Below, piece by piece: positions 40,832 to 49,468 of a DNA stretch of 64,000 bases. The notes beneath the pieces were generated by a model, which saw nothing but the letters and a program-made list of their open reading frames with translations, made no database searches and was not told where the DNA came from. Position numbers and translations under genes: made by a program. Source of the DNA: Streptomyces sp. BK208 (GTDB lineage Bacteria; Actinomycetota; Actinomycetes; Streptomycetales; Streptomycetaceae); the NCBI RefSeq assembly GCF_004364245.1, contig NZ_SOAV01000006.1:1-64000 (forward strand). The letters run 5' to 3'. Numbering within the stretch: position 1 is the first letter of the stretch; each line of letters begins with the position of its first letter.

Positions 40832-43800
40832 ATGGCCACCGCTCCGGAGACGGGCACGCCGACCACCACCGGCGCGGGCGCCCGCGACGCAGCCGACGAC
40901 GCAGCCCGCGACGCCGCCGACGCCGGCGCGTACGAGGTGCTGCGCGACCGGCTCGCCGCACAGGCCGCCGACCTCGCCCACCGCGCCCGACTCCTCAACG
41001 CCCGCCGTGTCGAGGAGTTCGGGTCGGCTCGCCTCGAACTGGCCTCCACCGGGCGGCTGCGCACCGAGCACCCCGGCGTGCCCTGCGACGTCGTCGCCGT
41101 CGGCGACGTCCTGCTCCTCGGCTCCACCGGCCGCCCGGCCCGGCGCGAGGGGACCGCGGTGGCGGACGTCCTCACCCTGTACGACCGCGACCTGAACCCG
41201 CTGCCCGGGTCGGCCGTGCCCGGGCTGCTCGACGACCCCGCCTTCGTACGGGAGTTCACCGACCTGCACCGCTACTACCGGCAGGCCCGGCTGCTGCGGC
41301 TGCGCCCCGTCGACGGCAGGCTGCTGGCCGTCTTCCGCACCGGCGAGAAGGCCGACGACATCCGCGTCCTGCGCTGGGAGCTGACCGACGACGGGCGGGC
41401 GGCCTTCCTGGACGCCCGGGGCGAACGCGACGACGTGTTCCCCGCGCCGTACGACTTCGAGTGGACCGGGGCCACCCGGGAGGACCACGTCCTGGGCCGC
41501 CACCCGCACGTCTCCGTGCGCGGCGAGTTCTGCGTCAGCGCGGTGGGCGGCACCCTCACCGTCAAGCTGGAGGACGACACCGAGACGGCCGACGGCATCT
41601 ACTCCGAGCCCGTCGACGAGCCCCTCCAGTCCCTGGCCGACGCCGACATCGCGCACGCCCGGGTCGGCGCGCTGATCCTGCTGCGCGTCCGGCCCTACAA
41701 GGAGGACACCGACCGCCACCTGGTGTTCAACACCCTCACCAAGTCGGTGGTCCGGCTGGACGGCGTCGGCGCGGCCTGCCGCCGGCTGCCCGACGACCAG
41801 GGCATCGTCTTCCCCGGCGGCTACTGCCTGGCCACGGGCGTCCACAAGACGTACGAACTCGACGCGACGGGCCTGGAGTTCGAGCGCGAGGTGCGCTCGC
41901 CCAACGGCGAGGACGTGCTGTACGCCTTCCACGCGCGCGGCGAGAGCCGGGGCCTGCTGCTGTCGTACAACACCATCCGCAAGGAGGTCGTGAACCCGCT
42001 GGCCTGCCGGGGCTGGGCCCTGGCGGAGGACGGCACCTTCACCGTGCTGCGCGCGGACGGCGACGAACCGGCCCAGGTGCACCCGGTGCAGCTGTGGCAC
42101 TCGCCGTACGTCTCCGACACGTACGCCGCCGACGCCCCCGCCGGTGACGGCCCGCTGGCCCGGGTGGGCAACGCCGACCTCGTGCGCGGCATCTCCGCCT
42201 GTCTGTCCGTCGCCGGGGCGGCGGGCGAGGGGATCACCACGGCCGAGGGCTACCGGGCGCTCGCCGCGTCGTGCGTGCGCGCGGCCGACGGCCACCACTG
42301 GCTGGGCGAGGAGGAGCTGGGCGGCCTGGCCGGTGCGCTGGCCGCCGTGCGGGAGACGGCCGAGCAGGTGCTGGCCGAGTTCGAGACCGTACGGGACCTG
42401 ACCCGGCGGGCGGCCGAGGCCCGCGACGAGGCCGCCGAACGGATCGCGGCGGTGGTCCGGCGGCTGCGCGGCGAGGCGCCCCGGGAAGCCGCCGCCTGGG
42501 TGCGGGGACTGACCGAGCTGCGGCACGCCCACGGTCACCTGCTGAACGTCAAGGAGCTGCGGTACGCCGACCTGCCCGGCATCGACGTCCTCGCCGAGGA
42601 GACCGAGGCGTCCCTCGCCGAGCTGGGGCGGCGGGCCGTCGCCTTCCTCACCCGCGAGGACGCCTTCGACGCGCAGCGTGAGGACGTCGAACGGCTCGTC
42701 GCGGACGCGGGAGCCATCGGCACCGTCGCCGAGGCGGGGCCCGTCGCCGCCCGGCTGGACGAACTCGCCGACGGACTGCGGACGGTCACCGACGTCGTCG
42801 CCGAGCTGGACACGGGCGACGCTACCGTCCGCACCGCCCTGCTGGAGCGCGTCTCCGGTGTCCTCGGCGGCGTCAACCGCGCCCGCGCCACCCTCGACGC
42901 CCGCCGCCGCGCCCTCGTCGGCCGGGAGGGCCGCGCCGAGTTCGCCGCCGAGACGGCGCTGCTCGGCCAGGCCGTCACCGCCGCGCTCGCCGCCGCCGAC
43001 ACCCCCGAGCGCTGCGACGACCAACTGGCCCGGCTGCTCGCCCGCCTGGAGGACCTGGAGTCCCGCTTCGCGGAGTTCGACGGCTTCCTGACCGAACTCG
43101 CCGGCAAGCGCGCCGAGATGTACGACGCGCTCACCGCCCGCAAGCAGGCGCTCGCCGACACCCGGGCCCGCCGCGCCGAACAGCTCGCCGCCTCCGCCGC
43201 CCGCATCCTGGAGACGATCACCCGGCGGTGCGCCGCTCTGGCCGACGCCGACGCGGTCAGCACCTACTTCGCCTCCGACCCCATGCCGGCCAAGGTCCGC
43301 CGCACCGCCGAGGAACTGCGCGCCCTCGGCGACACCGCCCGCGCGGAGGAACTCGACGGGCGTCTCGCCTCCGCCCGGCAGGAGGCCGCCCGCGCCCTGC
43401 GCGACCGCACCGACCTGTACGCCGACGACGGCCGCACCCTGCGCCTGGGCGCCCACCGCTTCGCCGTCAACACCCAGCCCCTGGACCTCACCCTCGTCCC
43501 CGACGGCGACGGGCTCGCCTTCGCCCTCACCGGCACCGACTACCGCTCACCGGTCACCGACCCGGACCTCGCGGCCGGCCGCACCCACTGGGACCGCACC
43601 CTCCCCTCGGAGTCCCCCGCCGTCTACCGCGCCGAGCACCTCGCCGCCCGCCTGCTGCGGGAGCACGGCGCGAGCACCCTGGCCGGCGCCGACGACCTGG
43701 CCGCCCTGGTCCGCGAGGCCGCGCGGGAGGCGTACGACGAGGGCTACGAGCGGGGTGTGCACGACCACGACGCGACCGTCGTCCTCAGGGCGCTGCTGCC

Positions 43801-46090
43801 CCTGTACGAGAGGGCCGGGACGCTCGTCCACGAACCGGCCGCGCGGGCGGCCGCGCAGCTCTTCTGGGCGCACGGCACCACGCCGGACGCGCGCGAGGCG
43901 TGGACCCGACGCGCCCGCTCCCTGGCCCGCGCCCGGGACACCTTCGGCCTCCCGGCGGCGATCGGCGACCTGGAGGAGGAGCTGGCGCGGGCCGTCGGGG
44001 CGTGGCTGGGTCCGGGGCGGGGATCGGCGGCGCCCGGCCGTGCGGGCGGCGCGCCGCGCGGGACGGACCCGGCCGACGGGGCCGCCGGTCCGGTGGCGGG
44101 AGCGGCCGGTTCGCTCGGGGGCGCGGCGGGGGCCGTCGAGGGGGCGGCGGGGGCCGTCGGGGGCGTGGCCCGGTCGGGCGCAGACCACGCGGGTCACGGG
44201 GGCCATGCGGGTCACGCGGGTCACGCGGGTCACGAGAGCCACGCAGGTCACGTCAGCCGTGCCGGGGCTTCCGGCCCCGAGGCCGGCGTGCTCGGCCTCC
44301 TCGTGGAGCCGTCGGGCTCCGGTGGGGACGCCGCCCGTGCCGCCGCCTCGTACCTCTTCCACGAACTGACCACCGCCCCCGACGGGTTCGTCCTCGGGGC
44401 GGGGACGCGCACGCTCCTGGACAAGTTCCGCCGCACGGTGGGCAGCCCCGCCTACGACGAGGACCTGGCCGCGCTCGACGGCCTGGCCGCCCGCGGGCAG
44501 CTCGCCGGGGCGTGGATCTCGTCGTACGCCACCGCGACCGGCACCGGTCTCACCGCCGGTGACCTGGCCGAGGCGGTCGCCGCCGAACTCTGTCCCGACC
44601 TGCCCCGCTACGAGGGCGACGCCGCTCCGACGGCCACCGCGGAGGGCCTGCTGGGCGCCCACCCGCGCATCACCGGGGGCCGGCTGCCGCTGCGTCTCGA
44701 CGAGTTCCTCGCCCGTACCGCGCGCTTCGCGGCCGAGGACGTGCCGGGGTTCCGGGCCTACCAGCGGCGCCGCGGCGCGCTGGTGGACGCCGAACGCGAG
44801 CGCCTGCGCCTGGACGACCACCGCCCGCGCGTCATGTCCGCCTTCGTCCGCAACCGGCTGGTGGACGAGGTCTACCTCCCGCTCGTCGGGGACAGCCTGG
44901 CCAAACAGCTCGGCACGACCGGCGACGGCAGGCGCACCGGCACCGGCGGGCTCCTGCTGCTGCTCTCCCCGCCCGGCTACGGCAAGACGACCCTGGTCGA
45001 GTACGTCGCCGAGCGGCTCGGCCTGATGCTGGTGAAGGTCAGCGGCCCCGCACTGGGCCACGGCGTCACCTCGCTCGACCCGGCCGACGCCCCGAACGCC
45101 ACCGCACGCCGGGAGGTCGAGAAGATCAACTTCGCGCTGGCGGCCGCGAACAACACCCTCCTGTACCTCGACGACATCCAGCACACGTCCCCCGAACTCC
45201 TCCAGCAGTTCATCCCGTTGTGCGACGCCACCCGCCGGGTGGAGGGCGTGCGGGACGGCCGCCCGCGCAGCTACGACCTGCGCGGCAAGCGCTTCGCCGT
45301 CTGCATGGCCGGCAACCCGTACACCGAGTCCGGCGCCCGCTTCCAGGTCCCCGACATGCTCGCCAACCGGGCCGACGTGTGGAACCTGGGCGACGTCCTG
45401 ACCGGCAAGGAGGAGGCGTTCGCGCTGAGCTTCCTGGAGAACGCGCTCACCGCGAACCCGGTCCTGGCACCGCTGGCCGGCGGCGACCGGGCCGACCTGG
45501 AGCTGCTCGTGCGCCTCGCCACCGGGGACCCCACCGCCCGGGCCGACCGCCTCGCCTTCGCCCACCCGCCCGCCGAGCTGGAGCGCGTCCTGTCCGTCCT
45601 GCGCCACCTCGTGGCCGTCCGCGAGACGGTCCTGGCCGTCAACGCCGCCTACATCGCCTCCGCCGCCCAGGCGGACGACACCCGTACCGAGCCCGCCTTC
45701 CGGCTCCAGGGCTCCTACCGCAACATGAACAAGATCGCCCAGCGCGTCCGGCCCGTCATGAACGACGCCGAACGCGCCGCCGTACTCGACGACCACTACA
45801 CCGCCGAGGCGCAGACCCTCACCCACGGCGCCGAGGCCAATTTGCTCAAGCTCGCCGAGCTGCGCGGCACGCTCACCTCCGAGGAGGCCGCCCGCTGGGC
45901 CGAGGTGCGTGCCGCCCACGTCCGCGCCCGCACCCTCGGAGGGCCCGGCGACGACCCGCTCGCCCGTGCCGTCGCCGCGCTGGGCCTCCTCGCGGACCGC
46001 GTCGCCGCCGTGGAGTCGGCCATCACCCGGGCCGCCGGCCCGCGCCACCGCCTGACGGCCGACCCGCGGGCCGGGACCGGCGACGGGTGA
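40832..46090 (+). CDS. DUF3686-type giant AAA ATPase ('DNA repair ATPase' family)
   Basis: A 1752-residue soluble protein. Residues 1-450 form the beta-rich DUF3686-like domain; about 500-850 is a long helical/coiled-coil region; about 1060-1145 is an Ala/Gly linker with a run of HAGH repeats (near 1119-1142); and about 1330-1600 is an AAA+ ATPase with Walker A SPPGYGKTTL near 1381 and Walker B LLYLDDIQHTSPE near 1448, then CMAGNPYTESG (sensor 1). The family is named after DNA repair but I know of no direct evidence. Its pairing with flotillin suggests an ATP-driven machine at membrane microdomains. Confidence 0.85.
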   Translation: MATAPETGTPTTTGAGARDAADDAARDAADAGAYEVLRDRLAAQAADLAHRARLLNARRVEEFGSARLELASTGRLRTEHPGVPCDVVAVGDVLLLGSTGRPARREGTAVADVLTLYDRDLNPLPGSAVPGLLDDPAFVREFTDLHRYYRQARLLRLRPVDGRLLAVFRTGEKADDIRVLRWELTDDGRAAFLDARGERDDVFPAPYDFEWTGATREDHVLGRHPHVSVRGEFCVSAVGGTLTVKLEDDTETADGIYSEPVDEPLQSLADADIAHARVGALILLRVRPYKEDTDRHLVFNTLTKSVVRLDGVGAACRRLPDDQGIVFPGGYCLATGVHKTYELDATGLEFEREVRSPNGEDVLYAFHARGESRGLLLSYNTIRKEVVNPLACRGWALAEDGTFTVLRADGDEPAQVHPVQLWHSPYVSDTYAADAPAGDGPLARVGNADLVRGISACLSVAGAAGEGITTAEGYRALAASCVRAADGHHWLGEEELGGLAGALAAVRETAEQVLAEFETVRDLTRRAAEARDEAAERIAAVVRRLRGEAPREAAAWVRGLTELRHAHGHLLNVKELRYADLPGIDVLAEETEASLAELGRRAVAFLTREDAFDAQREDVERLVADAGAIGTVAEAGPVAARLDELADGLRTVTDVVAELDTGDATVRTALLERVSGVLGGVNRARATLDARRRALVGREGRAEFAAETALLGQAVTAALAAADTPERCDDQLARLLARLEDLESRFAEFDGFLTELAGKRAEMYDALTARKQALADTRARRAEQLAASAARILETITRRCAALADADAVSTYFASDPMPAKVRRTAEELRALGDTARAEELDGRLASARQEAARALRDRTDLYADDGRTLRLGAHRFAVNTQPLDLTLVPDGDGLAFALTGTDYRSPVTDPDLAAGRTHWDRTLPSESPAVYRAEHLAARLLREHGASTLAGADDLAALVREAAREAYDEGYERGVHDHDATVVLRALLPLYERAGTLVHEPAARAAAQLFWAHGTTPDAREAWTRRARSLARARDTFGLPAAIGDLEEELARAVGAWLGPGRGSAAPGRAGGAPRGTDPADGAAGPVAGAAGSLGGAAGAVEGAAGAVGGVARSGADHAGHGGHAGHAGHAGHESHAGHVSRAGASGPEAGVLGLLVEPSGSGGDAARAAASYLFHELTTAPDGFVLGAGTRTLLDKFRRTVGSPAYDEDLAALDGLAARGQLAGAWISSYATATGTGLTAGDLAEAVAAELCPDLPRYEGDAAPTATAEGLLGAHPRITGGRLPLRLDEFLARTARFAAEDVPGFRAYQRRRGALVDAERERLRLDDHRPRVMSAFVRNRLVDEVYLPLVGDSLAKQLGTTGDGRRTGTGGLLLLLSPPGYGKTTLVEYVAERLGLMLVKVSGPALGHGVTSLDPADAPNATARREVEKINFALAAANNTLLYLDDIQHTSPELLQQFIPLCDATRRVEGVRDGRPRSYDLRGKRFAVCMAGNPYTESGARFQVPDMLANRADVWNLGDVLTGKEEAFALSFLENALTANPVLAPLAGGDRADLELLVRLATGDPTARADRLAFAHPPAELERVLSVLRHLVAVRETVLAVNAAYIASAAQADDTRTEPAFRLQGSYRNMNKIAQRVRPVMNDAERAAVLDDHYTAEAQTLTHGAEANLLKLAELRGTLTSEEAARWAEVRAAHVRARTLGGPGDDPLARAVAALGLLADRVAAVESAITRAAGPRHRLTADPRAGTGDG

Positions 46091-46111
46091 GCGGCGGCGG
46101 GCCGGGGACGG

Positions 46112-46639
46112 TCAGTGGTAGGCGTGGACGACGGCGTGGCCCTTGCCGCGGCCGATCATCCACCGGTTGACCGGCGTGGTGATCACGAACGCCACGGCGA
46201 AGCCGCCGAGCAGGGCGTACCAGAACAGCCCGTCCGACAGGTACGCGTCCATCGCGCCCGGCACGAGGGCGACGATCCCGTTGTCGACCAGCTCCATCAC
46301 GGCGATGGAGACGGTGTCGGCGGCCAGCGCCACCTTGAGCGCGGCCTTCAGCGACACACCGGCACGCAGTACCGCGTAGAGCGTGAGGGAGTAGCCGAAG
46401 ACGAAGGCCAGGGCGATGGCCAGCACCATGGTCGGCACGTTGCCCCAGGCCAGCGCGGTGCCGACGACCATGCCGAGGATCTCGCCGACGGCGCACCCGG
46501 TGAGGCAGTGCAGCGTCGCCCGCATCGCCGTCGCCCACGTCGCGCCGTGCGCGTGCCCGTGCGCGTGTCCGTGATCCTGCCCGCCCGCGGGGGTGGAGGG
46601 GTGGTGCCCGGTACCGGAGTGGTGCGCGCTGTGGTCCAT
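46112..46639 (-). CDS. DUF4396 membrane protein with His-rich N terminus
   Basis: A 175-residue protein. The first 32 residues hold about a dozen histidines (HSAHHSGTGHH, QDHGHAHGHAHG) and could bind copper or another metal. Four membrane helices follow, the first with LHCLTGCAVGEILGM, whose two cysteines resemble a metal site. DUF4396 proteins are often linked to copper handling. A CsoR-type operator overlaps the promoter, and the -10 (TACATT) lies 6 bases from the ATG, so the transcript is likely leaderless and copper-induced. It converges with the ATPase gene, 21 bases between stops. Confidence 0.85.
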   Translation of the reverse strand: MDHSAHHSGTGHHPSTPAGGQDHGHAHGHAHGATWATAMRATLHCLTGCAVGEILGMVVGTALAWGNVPTMVLAIALAFVFGYSLTLYAVLRAGVSLKAALKVALAADTVSIAVMELVDNGIVALVPGAMDAYLSDGLFWYALLGGFAVAFVITTPVNRWMIGRGKGHAVVHAYH

Positions 46640-46650
46640 GCCCCGAATGT

Positions 46651-46667
46651 ATACCCCCTAGGGGTAT
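46651..46667 (-). promoter_or_regulatory. CsoR-like copper operator
   Basis: ATACCCC-CTA-GGGGTAT is a perfect 17-base inverted repeat, matching the TACCCC/GGGGTA pattern of CsoR operators. On the minus strand it overlaps the spacer and -10 region of the DUF4396 gene. Confidence 0.8.
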
Positions 46668-46716
46668 CCGGTCCAGGGGTGTCGGTCAGGGCGGCGCGGC
46701 ACGGCGACGGGCCGAC

Positions 46717-46782
46717 GTCGGGCCGACGTCGGGCCGGCGACGGGCGGGCGACGGGCGGGCGACGGGCGGGCGACGGGCGGGT
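46717..46782. repeat. GC-rich tandem repeats
   Basis: GGCCGACGTCG-type units are followed by four copies of the 11-base GACGGGCGGGC (46739-46782, the last copy with one change). They occupy part of the 338-base gap between the DUF4396 and TsaD-like genes, where I find no gene. Confidence 0.85.
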
Positions 46783-46977
46783 CGGAAGGCGGGTGGGAAG
46801 GGGCGGAGGGGCTGCCCGGGGTGGGCCGGCAGGCGGCCGACCTGGGCAGCCCGCCGGGGGCACTCCACTCCGGGGAGCCCCGTCCCTGCCGTCGGAGCAC
46901 ACCGCTTCGCCGTTACGGAGACGTTCGTCCCGGCCGCGCTCCGGGCGGCGGTGACGACCGTGGCGACGCCGGTGGTG

Positions 46978-48048
46978 TCAGGCGGTCGCCGCCCGCCCGG
47001 CGGCGACCGGGTGCAGGGCGGCGACGGGGTGCAGTGCGGCGTACTCCAGCGGCGCCGACGGGTCGACCGACACGTCCAGCGGGGCGGGTGGGGCACCGGC
47101 GCGGACGAGGAGGTCGCCGACGGCGGCGATCATCGCGCCGTTGTCGGTGCACAGCCGCAGCGGCGGCACCCGCAGCTCGATGCCCGCCGCCCGGCAGCGC
47201 TCCTCGGCCAGCGACCGCACCCGCGAGTTGGCGGCGACCCCGCCGACCACGACCAGGGTGCCCACCCCGTGCTCCTTGCACGCGGCCACCGCCTTGCGGG
47301 TCAGGACGTCGGCGACGGCCTCCTGGAGCGAGGCGGCCCCGTCGGCCACCGGCAGCGCGCGGCCCGTGTGACCCTCGGCCCAGCGGGCGGCGGCCGTCTT
47401 CAGCCCCGAGAACGAGAAGTCGTACGAGCCGGGCAGCGGGCGCGGGAAGGGGACAGCGCGAGGATCCCCCGCTCGCGCTGTCCGGTCGATGGCCGGACCG
47501 CCGGGATACGGCAGCCCGAAGACCCGCGCGACCTTGTCGAAGCACTCCCCGGCCGCGTCGTCCAGCGTGTCCCCGAGGTGGGTGATCCGGTCCCGGGCGA
47601 GGTCGCGGACCAGGAGCAGGGAGGTGTGGCCGCCGGAGACGATCAGTACCGCGCACGGGTCGGGCAGCGGACCGTGCTCCAGGGTGTCGGCGGCGACGTG
47701 CCCGGCCAGGTGGTGCACCCCGTACAGCGGGACACCGAGCGAGTAGGCGATGCCCTTCGCGCCCGCCAGGCCCACCTGCAACGCCCCAGAGAGTCCGGGG
47801 CCGGTGGTCACGGCGACCGCGCCGATGTCGGACGGTCGCAGCCCGGCCTCCTCCAGTGCCCGCCCGACGACCGGGCGCAGCGCGTGCAGATGGGCGCGGG
47901 AGGCGATCTCGGGGACCACTCCGCCGTAGCGGGCGTGCTCGTCCATGCTCGATGCCAGCGCGTGCCCGAGCAGGCGTCCGTCGCGGACCAGGCCCGCGCC
48001 GGTCTCGTCGCAGGACGACTCGATGCCCAGCACCACCGCAGACCCCAT
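46978..48048 (-). CDS. TsaD-like tRNA threonylcarbamoyladenosine transferase
   Basis: A 356-residue protein of the Kae1/TsaD/YgjD family (ASKHA fold), which makes the t6A37 modification of ANN-decoding tRNAs. Key features are intact: LGIESSCDETGAGLV at residues 6-20, the metal-binding HHLAGH near 112, VSGGHTSLLLV near 137, DDAAGECFDKVARV near 161, and VVVGGVAANSRVR and CTDNGAMIA near 300. The usual partners TsaB, TsaE and RimI are not here; it sits by the cobalamin genes instead. It may be a second, specialised copy. ATG at 48048 has AAAGGGTGG upstream. The C terminus repeats ALHPVA. Confidence 0.88.
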   Translation of the reverse strand: MGSAVVLGIESSCDETGAGLVRDGRLLGHALASSMDEHARYGGVVPEIASRAHLHALRPVVGRALEEAGLRPSDIGAVAVTTGPGLSGALQVGLAGAKGIAYSLGVPLYGVHHLAGHVAADTLEHGPLPDPCAVLIVSGGHTSLLLVRDLARDRITHLGDTLDDAAGECFDKVARVFGLPYPGGPAIDRTARAGDPRAVPFPRPLPGSYDFSFSGLKTAAARWAEGHTGRALPVADGAASLQEAVADVLTRKAVAACKEHGVGTLVVVGGVAANSRVRSLAEERCRAAGIELRVPPLRLCTDNGAMIAAVGDLLVRAGAPPAPLDVSVDPSAPLEYAALHPVAALHPVAAGRAATA

Positions 48049-48072
48049 CGACCACCCTTTCCTGCCCTGCAT

Positions 48073-48101
48073 AAGTTGTTGCGCACAGTGTGCAACAACT
48101 T
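48073..48101. promoter_or_regulatory. 29-base palindrome between tsaD-like and cobL
   Basis: AAGTTGTTGC and GCAACAACTT are exact 10-base inverted arms around GCACAGTGT, whose CAC and GTG also pair. It lies in the divergent promoter region, 24 bases from one start and 101 from the other, and may be an operator acting on both genes. Confidence 0.75.
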
Positions 48102-48202
48102 CGCCGCGGATGCGTACCCGAACGGTTCCGCGCAGGTGGCCGCCCCGTAGAGTGCCTGACCGACGCCCTCTTCGACCGCGAGGAACCCCGAGGTACCGAG
48201 CC

Positions 48203-49468
48203 GTGACCGCCGACCGTTCCGCCCCGCCCGCCGCAGTGACCGTCGTGGGGATCGGCGCCGACGGCTGGGACGGGCTGCCGGACACCGCGCGCCGGGCACT
48301 GCTCGACGCGGAGACCGTCGTCGGCGGCCCGCGTCAGCTCGCTCTGCTGCCGCCGCAGTGCGCCGCCGAGCGCGTGCCCTGGCCCTCCCCGCTGCGTCCG
48401 GCGCTCCCCGGCCTGCTCGCCGCGCACGCGGACCGCCGCCTCACCGTCCTGGCCAGCGGCGACCCCATGTTCCACGGCATCGGACGCGCCCTGACCGAGG
48501 TGCTCGGCCCCGGCGCGGTGCACGTGCTGCCGCACCCCTCGTCCGTCTCCCACGCCTGCGCCCGGCTCGGCTGGCCCGTCGAGGACGTCCGGGTCGTCAC
48601 CCTCGTCGGCCGCCCCGCCGCCCGCCTCGCCGCGGCCCTGCACCACGGCCGGCGGCTGCTCGTGCTCAGCGCGGACGCCGGCACGCCCGCCGAGGTCGCC
48701 GCCCTGCTGCGCGACCGGGGCTTCGGACCCAGCCCGATGCGGGTGCTGGAGCAGCTCGGCGGTCCGCGGGAACGGACGACCGAGGCCGTCACCGCCGACG
48801 CCTGGCCGCCGCACGCCCCGGGCGACCCGCTCAACGTCGTCGCCGTCGAGTGCCGCCGCGCTCCCGGCGCGCTGCGCCTCGGCGCCGTCCCCGGACTGCC
48901 CGACGAGGCGTACGAGCACGACGGGCAGCTCACCAAGCGGCACGTCCGCGCCGCCACCCTCGGCGCGCTCGCCCCGGCCCCCGGCGAGCTGCTGTGGGAC
49001 ATCGGTGGCGGCTCCGGTTCGATCGCCGTCGAGTGGATGCGCGCCCACCCCTCCTGCCGGGCCGTCACCGTCGAACGCGACCCGGTCCGCGCCGAGCGCA
49101 TCGTCCGCAACGCCGACCGGCTCGGCGTACCCGGCCTGCGGGTCGTCACCGGTGCCGCGCCCGGCGCGCTCGCGGACCTCGACCGGCCGGACGCCGTGTT
49201 CGTCGGCGGCGGGCTCACCGCGCCCGGACTGCTCCGGGCCTGCTGGGAGGCGCTGCCCGCCGGCGGGCGGCTGGTCGCCAACACCGTGACGCTGGAGTCC
49301 GAGGCGCTGCTGGCCGAGGCCCGCACCCGCCACGGGGGCGAACTGGTGCGCCTCGCCGTGGCGCACGCCGTTCCCGTGGGCGGCTTCACCGGGTGGCGGC
49401 AGGCGATGCCCGTGACCCAGTGGGCCGTCACCAAGCCCCTCCACCCCTCCCCAGGAGCAGACTCATGA
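48203..49468 (+). CDS. cobL: Precorrin-6Y C5,15-methyltransferase (decarboxylating), CbiE-CbiT fusion
   Basis: A 421-residue bifunctional enzyme of corrin ring synthesis. The N-terminal CbiE-like methylase (about 10-200; VTVVGIGADGWDGLPDTARR, then ASGDPMFHGIG) methylates C5, and the C-terminal CbiT-like Rossmann methyltransferase (about 220-400; LLWDIGGGSGSIAVEWMR near 262) methylates C15 and decarboxylates the acetate side chain. Start is GTG at 48203; the frame before it is leader. It overlaps cobM by four bases (ATGA), so the two are translationally coupled. Confidence 0.95.
   Translation: MTADRSAPPAAVTVVGIGADGWDGLPDTARRALLDAETVVGGPRQLALLPPQCAAERVPWPSPLRPALPGLLAAHADRRLTVLASGDPMFHGIGRALTEVLGPGAVHVLPHPSSVSHACARLGWPVEDVRVVTLVGRPAARLAAALHHGRRLLVLSADAGTPAEVAALLRDRGFGPSPMRVLEQLGGPRERTTEAVTADAWPPHAPGDPLNVVAVECRRAPGALRLGAVPGLPDEAYEHDGQLTKRHVRAATLGALAPAPGELLWDIGGGSGSIAVEWMRAHPSCRAVTVERDPVRAERIVRNADRLGVPGLRVVTGAAPGALADLDRPDAVFVGGGLTAPGLLRACWEALPAGGRLVANTVTLESEALLAEARTRHGGELVRLAVAHAVPVGGFTGWRQAMPVTQWAVTKPLHPSPGADS

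Noticed and set aside
40697..43456. A 919-codon minus-strand frame opposite the ATPase gene
   Set aside because: Gly/Val/Gln-rich shadow of the DUF3686 protein, no recognisable motif.
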